Counted from the first letter of the stretch, positions 53,751 through 63,471 are shown. The stretch: 64,000 nt of DNA from Luteibacter jiangsuensis (GCF_030812295.1 NZ_JAUSSK010000004.1:62001-126000); one strand, 5' to 3'. Notes: a model not told the origin generated them from the sequence alone. Program-made: numbers and translations.

Positions 53751-54578
53751 CTACGCGGGCTTCCGGGCGGTCGCTGTCTTCTTCGCTGGTGCACGCTTCC
53801 GGGCCGGTTTCCCCAGTTCGACCCACACCGGGGCGTGATCGCTGGCCTTGGGCTGATCCCGGACCCAGCGATCGACATTGGCATCGGCCAGCCGCTTGGC
53901 CAGATCCGGCGACAGCAGCAGGTGGTCGATACGAAGCCCCCGGTTGCGGGGCCAATGCTGCCGGAAGTAGTCCCAGAACGTGTAGATGCGCTCCTCGGGG
54001 TGAATGGTGCGCAATGCGTCCGTCCATCCCTGGGCCAGCAGCCGGGCGTATGCCTCACGACTCTCCGGCTGTAGCAGGGCGTCGCGGCGCCACCCCTTCG
54101 GGTCGTAGATGTCCTCGTCGGTGGGCACCACGTTGTAATCGCCCGCCAGCACCACCGGGTGTCCGCTGTCGAGCAACCCCTTGGCATGCCGGATGAAGCG
54201 CTCGAACCACGCCAGCTTGTATTCGAACTTCGGGCCTGGCCACGGGTTTCCATTGGGCAGATAGAGACAGCCGACCAGGACGCCGTGCGCCGCCGCCTCC
54301 AGGTAACGGCTCTGCGTGTCCTTTTCATCGCCGGGCAGCCCCCGGCGGCTTTCCACCGGGTCCACTCCCTTCGCCAGGACGGCCACTCCATTCCATGAGG
54401 CCTGGCCGGCCCAGAGCGCGCCGTACCCCGCATCGTTGATCGCCCCGATCGGAAATCCCGTGTCCACCGCCTTCAGTTCCTGGAGGCAGGCGATATCGGG
54501 CGATTCCCGCTCTAGCCACTCGATCAGGTTGGGGAGACGGGAGCGAATGCCGTTGACGTTGTAGGTCGCGATCTTCAT
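53751..54578 (-). CDS. xth: Exodeoxyribonuclease III
   Basis: 275 residues, a class II AP endonuclease and 3'-5' exonuclease for base excision repair. The EEP-fold motifs are present: YNVNGIRSRL, CLQELKA (metal Glu), GDYNVVPTDEDI, the RIDHLLLS segment and SDHAPVWVEL with the catalytic His. The C-terminal 15 residues are Lys/Ala-rich, an addition to the core. Single gene, divergent from the TonB receptor. Confidence 0.94.
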   Translation of the reverse strand: MKIATYNVNGIRSRLPNLIEWLERESPDIACLQELKAVDTGFPIGAINDAGYGALWAGQASWNGVAVLAKGVDPVESRRGLPGDEKDTQSRYLEAAAHGVLVGCLYLPNGNPWPGPKFEYKLAWFERFIRHAKGLLDSGHPVVLAGDYNVVPTDEDIYDPKGWRRDALLQPESREAYARLLAQGWTDALRTIHPEERIYTFWDYFRQHWPRNRGLRIDHLLLSPDLAKRLADANVDRWVRDQPKASDHAPVWVELGKPARKRAPAKKTATARKPA

Positions 54579-54648
54579 TCGGCGGAATGTCGGTCAGGTC
54601 GGGTGGATGACGGGTGATGGCCGGCCGGGATGGACGACCGCAAGAACT

Positions 54649-54664
54649 TGGCACGAGATTTGCC
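54649..54664 (+). promoter_or_regulatory. Sigma-54-like promoter upstream of the TonB receptor
   Basis: TGGCACG-AGAT-TTGCC has the GG (54650-54651) and GC (54662-54663) at exact 12-bp spacing and differs from consensus only in the last base (C for A/T). The predicted start is near 54675, leaving a leader of about 395 nt before the receptor gene. Whether the receptor uses it is inference. Confidence 0.5.
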
Positions 54665-55069
54665 TCGATCCAAACCCACGACCCCCATCCGGTACAGGTA
54701 GGGACTCCCCAAGGGGCCGCCGCGTAAATTTTTACGGCGCCCGCCGACACCGTGCAGGCACGTTTCCGGCAAGCTCTTTCGAACGCATAAAACTCCACAA
54801 ATCCCCATGGTTACATCATTTTCTGCTGCGACGCGACAACGCGTTTGGACGGCTGGACGGCTATCCCGGTGTGTCTTTCGGCCGCTGGACAACGCAGCCG
54901 ACGTGCTGTAAACCGTCGGCTTGACCCATTTGGATCGAGGCAAATGGGGAGCACAGCGATGGAGCGCGGGAGGGGTCTTCGAGACTCCATATCTCAGCGC
55001 CGGGCGGGGGCCCGGCGCCGCGGTCCCGTGCTGCCGTCTTTTTCTGGGGCATCATTTTTCGGGGAAGGC
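54665..55069 (+). other. Long non-coding leader upstream of the TonB receptor
   Basis: No gene seen in the 491-bp gap (54579-55069). Structures: the dyad GTAAA-TT-TTTAC (54724-54735) and a strong hairpin GCGCCGGGC-GGGG-GCCCGGCGC (54997-55018) followed 18 bp later by TCTTTTTC, resembling an attenuator terminator, 51 bp before the start codon. GGGGAAGG is the ribosome-binding site. A transcript here could be regulated by termination or leader folding. Confidence 0.5.
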
Positions 55070-58000
55070 ATGAAGAAGCAGTTTCTCTCTCGCAGGAGCG
55101 CACTCGCACTGGCGGTATGTACCTGCCTGGGTGGCGTTTCGAGCGTTTACGCGCAGTCCACCACCGGCGCCATCAACGGCTCCGTTCCGGCGGGTGGCAA
55201 CGAAACCATCGTGATCGAAAGTGGCACCGGCTTCCGCCGCGAAGTGCCAGTGGACGAGCGTGGCCGCTATTCCATCGCGCAGTTGCCCCTGGGTACCTAC
55301 GCCGTGAGCCTCGTTCGCGACGGCACCACCATCGATACCCGGAAAGACGTAGCCCTGCGTGTCGGCGCCAGCACGGACGTTTCCTTCAACGCTCCTCCGG
55401 CGACGGCAGGCAACGCCAGCGATGCCACCAGTCTCCAGGGCGTGACCGTCACCGGTACCGCATTACCCAACATCGACGTCACTTCGGTGGACTCGCGCAC
55501 CGTCATCACCTCGGAGCAACTTGCAAAGCTGCCGCTGGGCCGCACGGCCGAAGCAATCGCCCGGCTGGCGCCCGGCGTGGTCAACAATGGTGGCGGCTTC
55601 ACCAGCGATACCGGCCGCTCCGTCGCCAGCTTCGGCGGTGCCGCAGCCAACGAGAACGCGTATTACATCAACGGTTTCAACACCACCGACCCACTCAACG
55701 CCGTCGGCGGCCTGCAACTCCCCTACGGTGCGATCGACCAGCAAGAGGTGTACACCGGCGGCTATAGCGCACAGTATGGCCGCTCCGATGGCGGCGTGAT
55801 CAGCCAGGTCGGTAAACGCGGCACCAATGAGTGGCATTTCGGTGCCCAGCTTCTCTGGGAGCCCGCCTGGGCGCGCGCCAGCAACGACGACCTGCACTAC
55901 GCACGCGTACCCTCATCGGCCCCAGCGGGAAATCTTTACCAGCCGAAGAGCCAGAACGATCGCTGGACCACCACGGTCAGTGCGTACGCCGGCGGCCCGC
56001 TGATCAAGGACAAGCTGTTCTTCTTCGTGGCGGGCGAATTCGAGAAACAGGGCCAACGTAACGTCAACTCCGTCGGCAGCAACACGCCTTCATCGACCAA
56101 CGACTATAAGTCGCCTCGCTGGTACGCCAAGCTCGACTGGAACATCAACGACAGCAACATCCTCGAGCTGACCAGTGCGGGCGACAAGCGCGAAGGTTCG
56201 GGCACGCGTTACAACTACGATTATGTCAACCTCAACCGCACCAGCACCATCGGTCCAGTGGACGACACCAAGACCGGTGGCGACCTGTGGGTGGCCAAGT
56301 ACACGAGCTACATCACCGACAACCTGACGGTGAGCGCCATGTACGGCAAGATGAACACGAAGAACTACGACCAGCCGGGCAACTATGATCCCACCCTGGT
56401 GCGCGTCGACAGTTCGCAGAATCAGAATCCGGCGCTCAACGGCGGCTCCGCGATTCGCAACAACCAGGTCGACGATATCAGCGCGCCAGGCCGTGGCAAC
56501 AAGGCTACCAATTTCCGCTTCGACGTCGCCTACACGCTGGGCGACCACACGATTTCCGTGGGTATCGACAACGTGAAGTCGAAGGCCGTGGAATTCGGCA
56601 CGCACAGCCCCGGCCCAGGCTACACCTGGAACTACGGACAGCAAGACGATCCGACGCAGCCGATCTCGGATGCGCCCGGCATCAACTTCGTTCCCGGCAC
56701 CGCCGGCTTCGCGAACGGCGCGGACGGCTATTACGTCAGCCGTAACGTCGTGGACAACCTGGTCAATGTCCGGTCGGACCAGAAAGCGCAGTACATCGAG
56801 GACAAATGGCAGGTAAGCGATACCTGGCTGCTCTCCATCGGCCTGCGCAACGACCAGTTCACCGATTACAACCAGTTCGGCCAGGAATTCATCACACAGA
56901 CCAAGCCGCAGTGGGCGCCACGCCTGGGCGCATCGTGGGACGTCAACGGCGACGGTTCGTTCAAGGTATTCGCCAATGCCGGCCGCTATTACCTGGGCCT
57001 GCCACTCAACCCTGCCACGGGCGCGGCTGCCGGGTATACCTCCACCCAGCAGTACTACACGTATTCGGGCATCGATTCGACTGGCGCGCCCACGGGGCTC
57101 ACCCAGATCAGCGCCCCCGTATCGGCAAACAATTCGTATGGCATACCGCCCGACCCGCGCACCGTCGCCGGCAAGAACCTGAAGGCGGAGCACCAGGATG
57201 AATTCATCCTCGGCTTCGACAAGTCCTTCGGCGATCACTGGGTGTACGGTGCCAAGGCCACCCAGCGCATCCTGCGCAGCGCCATCGACGACTTCTGCGA
57301 CGTCGCGCTCGTGACCGACAAGGCGGAGGCACTTGGATACACCGTCGGCTCGACCAACAGTTGCTACCTGGTCAATGGCGGCGCGTCCAACACCTTCACA
57401 CTGCTCGACCCGAACGGCAACGCGTTCGAAGTACCGCTCAGCCGCAAGGAAATCGGTTTCCCCGCGCTGAAGCGTCGCTACTACAGCCTCGAGACATTCA
57501 TCGAGCACAGCTTCGACGGCGTGTGGTACGGCAAGCTCGACTACGTGTTCTCGCGCAGCTACGGCAATACCGAGGGCCAGGCACGCACCGACACCCGCCA
57601 GAGCGGCGCGGCCGGCAGCGTCGACTGGGACAACAAGTACGTCATGGAGTATTCGAACGGTCCGCAGGGCAACGACCACACGCACGTCGTCAAAGCGTAC
57701 GGTTACTGGCAGTTCCTGCCGGAATGGCAGCTGTCGGGCAACCTGCAGGCCATTTCCGGAGCCCCCGAAGTCTGTACCGGCTACTACGGCCCGAACCACA
57801 CCGATCCGGTGTCTTACGGCAGTTCGTACCGCTGGTGTAATGGACAGCCCTCGCCCCCGGGTAGCCATGGCCGCCTGCCCTGGACATTCCAGCTCGATCT
57901 CGGCGTGACCTATCGTCCATCCTGGGGTGGCCAGAAGCTTGCCTTCTCGGCCAACGTCTTCAATGTGCTGAACCAGCAGCGGGCGACGTTCCGTTACCCG

Positions 58001-58102
58001 GCCAGCGAAGGTCCGGCGAACACGCTCAACACGATCTATCGCGTACCGCTCTACACCCAGGATCCGCGCTACGGCCGCCTCGCGGTGACCTACGACTTCT
58101 AA
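55070..58102 (+). CDS. TonB-dependent outer-membrane receptor (Oar-like)
   Basis: 1010 residues from the ATG at 55070 with ribosome-binding site GGGGAAGG. Order: signal peptide (about 1-29, ending VYAQ), a CarboxypepD-reg-like beta domain (about 30-115; TGAINGSVPAGGNETIVIES), the plug (about 130-250; LPLGRTAEAIARLAPGVV, RSVASFGGAAANENAYYINGF, GGVISQVGKRGTN) and a 22-strand barrel ending in an aromatic residue (VTYDF). It transports or binds a large substrate such as an oligosaccharide, peptide or chelate with TonB energy. Substrate unknown; no SusD or periplasmic partner is nearby. Confidence 0.92.
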   Translation: MKKQFLSRRSALALAVCTCLGGVSSVYAQSTTGAINGSVPAGGNETIVIESGTGFRREVPVDERGRYSIAQLPLGTYAVSLVRDGTTIDTRKDVALRVGASTDVSFNAPPATAGNASDATSLQGVTVTGTALPNIDVTSVDSRTVITSEQLAKLPLGRTAEAIARLAPGVVNNGGGFTSDTGRSVASFGGAAANENAYYINGFNTTDPLNAVGGLQLPYGAIDQQEVYTGGYSAQYGRSDGGVISQVGKRGTNEWHFGAQLLWEPAWARASNDDLHYARVPSSAPAGNLYQPKSQNDRWTTTVSAYAGGPLIKDKLFFFVAGEFEKQGQRNVNSVGSNTPSSTNDYKSPRWYAKLDWNINDSNILELTSAGDKREGSGTRYNYDYVNLNRTSTIGPVDDTKTGGDLWVAKYTSYITDNLTVSAMYGKMNTKNYDQPGNYDPTLVRVDSSQNQNPALNGGSAIRNNQVDDISAPGRGNKATNFRFDVAYTLGDHTISVGIDNVKSKAVEFGTHSPGPGYTWNYGQQDDPTQPISDAPGINFVPGTAGFANGADGYYVSRNVVDNLVNVRSDQKAQYIEDKWQVSDTWLLSIGLRNDQFTDYNQFGQEFITQTKPQWAPRLGASWDVNGDGSFKVFANAGRYYLGLPLNPATGAAAGYTSTQQYYTYSGIDSTGAPTGLTQISAPVSANNSYGIPPDPRTVAGKNLKAEHQDEFILGFDKSFGDHWVYGAKATQRILRSAIDDFCDVALVTDKAEALGYTVGSTNSCYLVNGGASNTFTLLDPNGNAFEVPLSRKEIGFPALKRRYYSLETFIEHSFDGVWYGKLDYVFSRSYGNTEGQARTDTRQSGAAGSVDWDNKYVMEYSNGPQGNDHTHVVKAYGYWQFLPEWQLSGNLQAISGAPEVCTGYYGPNHTDPVSYGSSYRWCNGQPSPPGSHGRLPWTFQLDLGVTYRPSWGGQKLAFSANVFNVLNQQRATFRYPASEGPANTLNTIYRVPLYTQDPRYGRLAVTYDF

Positions 58103-58133
58103 GCGAAGAAACCCAGATCCCTGTGTGACACTT

Positions 58134-58197
58134 GCGCCCCTCTACGGAAACCGGACTCTCCCCTGCCGGTTTCCGTAGACCGGGCGCCCTTTTTTTT
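58134..58197 (+). terminator. Terminator of the TonB receptor gene
   Basis: Perfect 13-bp stem CTACGGAAACCGG / CCGGTTTCCGTAG (58142-58154 and 58166-58178), extended by GCGCCC (58134-58139) with GGGCGC (58182-58187), then eight T from 58190. Confidence 0.92.
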
Positions 58198-58591
58198 ATT
58201 GTCGAGCCTCGCCCGAGGCCGCGACCACCATTTCGATGTAACCGAGGATCTCGCTCACCGGGATCTCGAAGATGCCCGCGTCACCGTTGTCGTAAGCCTG
58301 GCGCCAGACGGCGTATCCATCGCGCCAGCTTTCGTCCGCATCGGCCTCGCCTGCCAACGCGAGCAGGCTCGCATCGAGCGTGGCCCGGGATACGGCGGCG
58401 TGGTTCATGGCCCGCTGCATGCCTCCCGGCAACCGGTGGTTGCGCAGCTTCACGTCCAGGATCGAGACGTGGAAAACCTCGCCGTCTTCCGGCTCATGGT
58501 CGATGTGGCGAATCGCCACGCGCGACGCCTCCTCGCCGGGGCGGGTGCGGTAGGTCCAGGACTGGCCCGCGACATAGTCGGGTTTGGGCAC
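58196..58591 (-). CDS. Conserved hypothetical protein
   Basis: 131 residues from the GTG at 58591, chosen because AGGAGAA lies about 7 bp upstream; ATG starts further up lack a site. Soluble, acidic, no signal peptide. The N-terminal PDYVAGQSWTYRTRPGEEAS and the central HVSILDVKLRN look like a small alpha/beta fold, but I do not recognise the family. Its stop overlaps the T-tract of the TonB receptor terminator. Confidence 0.65.
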   Translation of the reverse strand: MPKPDYVAGQSWTYRTRPGEEASRVAIRHIDHEPEDGEVFHVSILDVKLRNHRLPGGMQRAMNHAAVSRATLDASLLALAGEADADESWRDGYAVWRQAYDNGDAGIFEIPVSEILGYIEMVVAASGEARQ

Positions 58592-58823
58592 CGGGTGTTC
58601 TCCTGCTGGACGGCCCCGCATCTTAGACCAGGGCGCGTTCAGGCGCCCGCAGGGCGGACCCCGCCGGTTTGATTTAAACTTACGCTCCATGGGCGCGCAC
58701 CTACGCGGGTGCGACGCCATGCGCGAGGCAGCGCGGTCCACGGGACCGCTTCCCCAGCCGATCCCCAGGCTACGCGCACGGCGCGATGGCCCGTCCCTTT
58801 CGTTTTTCGAGGTTCAAGCAACC

Positions 58824-59600
58824 ATGGTGGCACTGGCGACCGAGCACGTCATCGACGTGCACCACTGGAATGACAGTCTTTTCAGTTTCCGTACCACCCG
58901 CGATCCAGGGTTCCGGTTCGAGAGCGGGCACTTCGTGATGATCGGGCTGGAGGTCGACGGGCGGCCCTTGATGCGCGCCTACTCGATCGCGAGCGCGCAC
59001 TACGAAGAGCACCTGGAGTTCTTCAGCATCAAGGTACAGAACGGCCCGCTCACGTCCCGGCTTCAGCACCTCAAGCCCGGCGATCCCATCATCGTCAGCC
59101 GCAAGCCCACCGGCACCCTGGTCCTCAACGACCTCAAACCGGGCAAGCGGCTGTACCTGCTGGGCACCGGCACCGGCCTGGCCCCCTTCCTCTCGATCAT
59201 CCGCGACCCGGAAACCTACGAGCGCTTCGACAAGGTGGTGCTGGCCCACGGCGTCCGCCACGTGGACGATCTCGCCTACTCCGGCTACATCGAGAACGAG
59301 CTGCCGAACCACGAGTACCTGGGCGACCTGGTGCGCGAGAAGCTCGTCTACTACCCCACGGTGACCCGCGAGGAATTCCGCAATCGTGGCCGCATCACGG
59401 ACGCCATCGCCGACGGGGAACTGGCGCGCACCACCGGCCTGCCCCAGCTGAATCACGCGGAGGATCGCGTGATGCTCTGTGGCAGTCCGTCGATGCTCGA
59501 GGACATCTGCGTCCTGCTGGACGGCGAGGGCTTCCAGGCGTCGCCGCGCACGCGCGAGCCGGGCGACTACGTGATCGAGCGGGCGTTCGTCGAGAAATAA
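58824..59600 (+). CDS. fpr: Ferredoxin-NADP(H) reductase
   Basis: 258 residues from the ATG at 58824. A bacterial-type FAD flavoprotein: RAYSIAS (FAD binding), LLGTGTGLAPFLSIIRD (NADP phosphate region), VMLCGSPSMLED and a C-terminal RAFVEK. Length and tail match the Azotobacter/Pseudomonas subclass rather than the E. coli one. It moves electrons between NADPH and ferredoxin or flavodoxin, often in oxidative stress defence. No regulator or ferredoxin gene is adjacent. Confidence 0.92.
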   Translation: MVALATEHVIDVHHWNDSLFSFRTTRDPGFRFESGHFVMIGLEVDGRPLMRAYSIASAHYEEHLEFFSIKVQNGPLTSRLQHLKPGDPIIVSRKPTGTLVLNDLKPGKRLYLLGTGTGLAPFLSIIRDPETYERFDKVVLAHGVRHVDDLAYSGYIENELPNHEYLGDLVREKLVYYPTVTREEFRNRGRITDAIADGELARTTGLPQLNHAEDRVMLCGSPSMLEDICVLLDGEGFQASPRTREPGDYVIERAFVEK

Positions 59601-59615
59601 GGGCGCGAGGCACCC

Positions 59616-60266
59616 TCAACGGCGAATGCGGCCCTGCCCTTCGTTATCCCAATAACCGAAGATCCGCCGCGCGATCAGCTTGTACAGGCGCTTCCCGGTG
59701 GCGCGCCACAGCCGCGAATGCGCCGCCGGGCGAGCGAGTATCGCGCGCTGCCGCGCCGAAAGACGCTCCGCCGCATAGGTGCGCTTGTGCTTGAGCAAGT
59801 GGCGCAGGTCTTCGCGGGCCAGCAGGCGGAACAGCGCGCCGCGCCGGCCCCGGGTCCAGGCGATCTGGAAATCCACCAGGCCCGGTGAACCGTCCTCGCG
59901 GACGAGCCAGTTCGGCTCCTTGGCCAGGTCGTTATGGACGATGCCGCGCCGGTGCAGCACGGCAAGCAGGCGCAACGCATCGCGGTAATACGCCGCACCG
60001 AGCGGCTTGCCCAGCTGCATCGGCTGGCCCGCCATGTAGCTGCGCTCCAGCACGCGGCCGTCCCACGCGAGCAGGCGTGGCACGCCGTCGATGCCATCCA
60101 GCCGGGCCAATGCACGCGCCTCGCGAGCGGCGGCGCGGCGGGCGAACCAGCGGGCCCACCAGCGGGCGGCGCCGATGTCACGACGGATCAGCAACACGCC
60201 ATCGCGCTCCACGCGTTCGATGCGGCCAAGCTCGTCGGCCTTGAGCAGGGTGACGGACTCCGTCAT
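59616..60266 (-). CDS. RIO/Kdo-kinase-like small protein kinase
   Basis: 216 residues from the ATG at 60266. The N-lobe has LIRRDIGAARWWARW with ARREARALARLDGI; the catalytic loop is HRRGIVHNDLAKEPNWLV (HNDLxxxxN) and the metal motif is DFQ (GLVDFQIAWT) in place of DFG. The C-terminus is strongly basic. It resembles the lipopolysaccharide Kdo-kinase and RIO-type group; the substrate could be a lipid-linked sugar or a protein. No lipopolysaccharide genes are nearby. Confidence 0.75.
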   Translation of the reverse strand: MTESVTLLKADELGRIERVERDGVLLIRRDIGAARWWARWFARRAAAREARALARLDGIDGVPRLLAWDGRVLERSYMAGQPMQLGKPLGAAYYRDALRLLAVLHRRGIVHNDLAKEPNWLVREDGSPGLVDFQIAWTRGRRGALFRLLAREDLRHLLKHKRTYAAERLSARQRAILARPAAHSRLWRATGKRLYKLIARRIFGYWDNEGQGRIRR

Positions 60267-60359
60267 CGCGGTATGCACGCTGGTCCTTCGGTTCGTTGAC
60301 GCGCTCTCCGCTAAAGGGGAGCTACGGTAAGATGCGATCCTCGCAGGGAGAGACGCAAC

Positions 60360-61130
60360 ATGCTGGTGCGACACATCCTGTCGCTGGTCTTCGCCACGGC
60401 CGGGCTCGTGGCCTGCCGTGACGGCGCCGACCGGACGAACGATGGGGATACGCCACCGCCCGCAAAGACGGACGTGGCCAAGGATACCCAATCCGGAAGG
60501 GAGGGCCTGTATACGATGGAACTCAAGCTCCCGGACTTGCCGCCCAAGGCGGCACCGCTGCGTGGCGCCATCGACCGCTATGTGGAGCGGCAAAAAGAGT
60601 CTTTCCTCGCCAGCCTCGATGCACCCGGCGCCACGGCCCGCGCGCGCGAACTGCCGTGGGACCTGAACCTGGACATCGCCGTGGCCGCCCGCACCGACCG
60701 TTTCATCAACGTGCAGGTCGATGGCTCGGCCTTCACCGGTGGCGCCCATCCCGCGCCCATCGTCGACAGTTTCACCTATGACCTCGACGACCAGCGGGTC
60801 GTGGGAATAAACGACCTTTTCGACGATCCGCATGCCGCCGAGAGTGCCTTCGCGGCCGAAGCGCGCCGGCAATTGCTCACGGCACTGGACGACCAGGACG
60901 AGCCGCTCGCCTCCGACAGCGCGCAAATCGATGAAGGCACGGCGCCGGGCAAGGACCACTTCCGGGTGTTCAGTCTGCTCACCGGGCCGGACGACAAGGT
61001 GCATGGCCTCACCTTCATCTTTCCGCCTTACCAGGTGGCTTCCTACGCCGCCGGGCCCCAGGCCGTCGATGTGCCTAGCGAGTCATTTTCGGCCTACCTG
61101 AAGCCGGAGTACCGAGAGGCCTTCCGTTGA
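60360..61130 (+). CDS. DUF3298/RsiV-like lipoprotein
   Basis: 256 residues. The signal ends in LVAC (Cys19), so it is likely a lipoprotein. The body has DUF3298 features: FTGGAHPAPIVDSFTYDL, and FIFPPYQVASYAAGPQAVDVP near the C-terminus. RsiV-like proteins bind lysozyme and act as anti-sigma factors in Bacillus, but no cytoplasmic anti-sigma part is present here, so the role is unknown. Its TGA overlaps the next ATG (TGATG). Confidence 0.85.
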   Translation: MLVRHILSLVFATAGLVACRDGADRTNDGDTPPPAKTDVAKDTQSGREGLYTMELKLPDLPPKAAPLRGAIDRYVERQKESFLASLDAPGATARARELPWDLNLDIAVAARTDRFINVQVDGSAFTGGAHPAPIVDSFTYDLDDQRVVGINDLFDDPHAAESAFAAEARRQLLTALDDQDEPLASDSAQIDEGTAPGKDHFRVFSLLTGPDDKVHGLTFIFPPYQVASYAAGPQAVDVPSESFSAYLKPEYREAFR

Positions 61131-61612
61131 TGGAGGCCGCCCTTTACCTGCTTGCCGCCGCGTTGATCGTGGGTGGCGTGGCAGGCGCGATTCTGCCGGT
61201 GCTGCCTGGCATCCCCATGATTTTCGGCGGCATCTGGCTGGCGGCCGCCGTGGACGAATACCGCCACCTCGGTTGGGGTTGGCTGGTGGCGATCGGCATC
61301 GTCGGCGCGGTCGGCGTCGCGCTCGATTTCGTCTCGGCGTCGCTCGGCGCGAAACGGATCGGCGCCAGCCCGCGCGCCTTGTGGGGCGCGGGCATCGGGA
61401 CCACGGCGGGTATGTTCTTCGGCATCCCCGGCCTGTTGATCGGCCCCTTCGCCGGTGCGGTGATCGGCGAGTTATGGTCGGGGACCAGCATCCTCCGCTC
61501 GGCCCACGTGGGCATCGGCACCTGGATCGGCATGCTGGTGGGCATCCTTGCCAAGGTGGTGATCTCCTTCCTCATGATCGGCATGGCCGGGCTCGCACTG
61601 CTCTTCAGCTGA
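61130..61612 (+). CDS. DUF456 family membrane protein
   Basis: 160 residues with about four hydrophobic segments and Gly-rich pairs (AGAILPVLPGIPMIFGGIWLAA and FGIPGLLIGPFAGAVIGEL), the internal-repeat pattern of DUF456. Inner membrane, function unknown. Coupled to the DUF3298 gene by TGATG overlap, so the two proteins are probably made together. Confidence 0.9.
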   Translation: MEAALYLLAAALIVGGVAGAILPVLPGIPMIFGGIWLAAAVDEYRHLGWGWLVAIGIVGAVGVALDFVSASLGAKRIGASPRALWGAGIGTTAGMFFGIPGLLIGPFAGAVIGELWSGTSILRSAHVGIGTWIGMLVGILAKVVISFLMIGMAGLALLFS

Positions 61613-61684
61613 TCGGCCATCAGGCACATTGGCGCGCGCCGTCCGCAGAAGCTAGTCTCGCCGGACTTCACTGGGGAGATACGC

Positions 61685-63460
61685 ATGTTCCGACGACTCA
61701 TCCTCGCCACTGCCGTGACTTTCGCCATCGGCGGCCTGCACGCGGAAACGGCACAACCCGCCTGGATCGCCCGCAGCAACGCGGATGCACAGGCACTGCT
61801 CGACGTCACCGCCCGCTTCAGTCCCGAATCCGCCACCGACATCGGCCTGAAGGGATTCGACGAGAAAACGGTGGACCTCGGCCCCGATGTCGACCAGCGC
61901 CAGCGCGCCGCACTGGTCGACGTGCGCGGCAAAGTGAGCAAGCGCCTCGCCGAGGAGAAGGACCCCAATGTGAAGCAGGATCTTCAGATTCTGCTCAAGC
62001 AGATCGACGGCAACATCAAGGGCATCGATCTCAACGACAAGTACCTCCTGCCATGGTTCGATGCCGGGCAGATCGTTTTCAGTGGTGAGTTCTCCTTGCT
62101 CAACGCTGAAAGCACGCCGGAACAGAACAAGGCCGCTCTCGGACGCCTGAAGTGCTACGTCGGCATGACGGCCGGCTGCACGGCCCTGGTCGACCAGGCA
62201 CGCGCCCGCACCACGGAAAAACTGGGTGACAAGGCCCTGCTAGGCCCCGTGAAGGCCGACGTCGAGCAGAAGCTAGGCAATACGCAACGGTATGTCGACG
62301 GCATCCGCAAGCTGTTCGCCGAGAAGAAGATCGCCGGCTCCGACGAGGCGATGGCAAAGCTCGACCAGCAATTGAAGGATTACAACGCCTGGGTGAAAAA
62401 GGTCGTGCTTCCGCATGCGCGCACCGACTTCCGCCTTCCGGAGCCGCTGTACGCCTATAACCTCGAACAGGTCGGCCTCGATATCTCGCCACACGACCTC
62501 ATCGACCGCGCGCAGCTGGAGTTCATGGAAACGACCTACGCGCTGCAGATGCTCGCGCCCGTCGTCGCGAAGGCGGAAGGCCTGCCCAACGGCGATTACC
62601 GCGATGTGCTCAAGGCGTTGAAGAAGAAGCAGCTGGCAAAGGACAAGGTCGAGCCGACGTATCACGACGTCATCGGCAAGATCGAAGAGACCATCCGCCA
62701 GCAGCGCATCGTCGAACTGCCGAAGCGCCAGATGGCCATGCGCCTCGCTTCCGAAGCCGAGAACGCGCGTACCCCGGCGCCGCATATGGACCCGCCGCCC
62801 TTCGTCGGCAACACCGGTCAACGCGGCACCTTCGTGCTCACCACGGGCAATCCGCCGGCCGACGGCGACAAGACGCAGATGTACGACGACTTCACCTTCG
62901 AAGCCGCGGCATGGACGCTGACCGCGCACGAAGGCCGCCCCGGCCATGAACTGCAATTCGCGGCGATGGTCGAGCAAGGCGTGTCGTTGACCCGTAGCCT
63001 GTTCGCCTTCAACAGCGTGAACGTGGAAGGCTGGGCTCTTTACGCCGAAGCGGAAATGGTGCCGTACGAGCCACCCGCCGGACAATTCATCGCGTTGCAG
63101 TTCCGTCTGTTGCGCGCGGCGCGCGCCTTCCTCGACCCGATGCTCAACCTGGGCATGATCGATCGCGACCGGGCGCACGAGATCCTGGTGCACGACGTGG
63201 GATTGTCCGAGCCCATGGCGCGGCAGGAACTCGATCGCTACACGCTCAACTCACCGGGCCAGGCCACCGCGTATTTCTATGGTTACACGCGCATCCTGCA
63301 GTTGCGCGCGGAAACGCAGACCAAGCTTGGCGATCGCTTCGACCGCAAGGCGTTCAACGATTTCCTGATCGCCCAGGGCCTGTTGCCACCGGACCTGCTG
63401 GCCGAAGCCGTGCGCACGCGCTTCATTCCGGAGCAGGAGAAGAAGGCGAAGAAGAGCTAA
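61685..63460 (+). CDS. DUF885 family metallopeptidase, secreted
   Basis: 591 residues with a signal peptide (about 1-20, ending LHAE). The helical DUF885 domain has the zinc motif HEGRPGH (HExxxGH) in LTAHEGRPGHELQF and the downstream Glu in NVEGWALYAEAEM. Family members are related to thimet-type peptidases and are usually periplasmic. It is probably monocistronic, ending in a REP element. Substrate unknown. Confidence 0.92.
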   Translation: MFRRLILATAVTFAIGGLHAETAQPAWIARSNADAQALLDVTARFSPESATDIGLKGFDEKTVDLGPDVDQRQRAALVDVRGKVSKRLAEEKDPNVKQDLQILLKQIDGNIKGIDLNDKYLLPWFDAGQIVFSGEFSLLNAESTPEQNKAALGRLKCYVGMTAGCTALVDQARARTTEKLGDKALLGPVKADVEQKLGNTQRYVDGIRKLFAEKKIAGSDEAMAKLDQQLKDYNAWVKKVVLPHARTDFRLPEPLYAYNLEQVGLDISPHDLIDRAQLEFMETTYALQMLAPVVAKAEGLPNGDYRDVLKALKKKQLAKDKVEPTYHDVIGKIEETIRQQRIVELPKRQMAMRLASEAENARTPAPHMDPPPFVGNTGQRGTFVLTTGNPPADGDKTQMYDDFTFEAAAWTLTAHEGRPGHELQFAAMVEQGVSLTRSLFAFNSVNVEGWALYAEAEMVPYEPPAGQFIALQFRLLRAARAFLDPMLNLGMIDRDRAHEILVHDVGLSEPMARQELDRYTLNSPGQATAYFYGYTRILQLRAETQTKLGDRFDRKAFNDFLIAQGLLPPDLLAEAVRTRFIPEQEKKAKKS

Positions 63461-63471
63461 ACCTTCGAGCC

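Noticed and set aside
55117-57868. Long frames within the TonB receptor region on both strands
   Set aside because: Shadow frames; the receptor reads continuously from signal peptide to the terminal aromatic residue.
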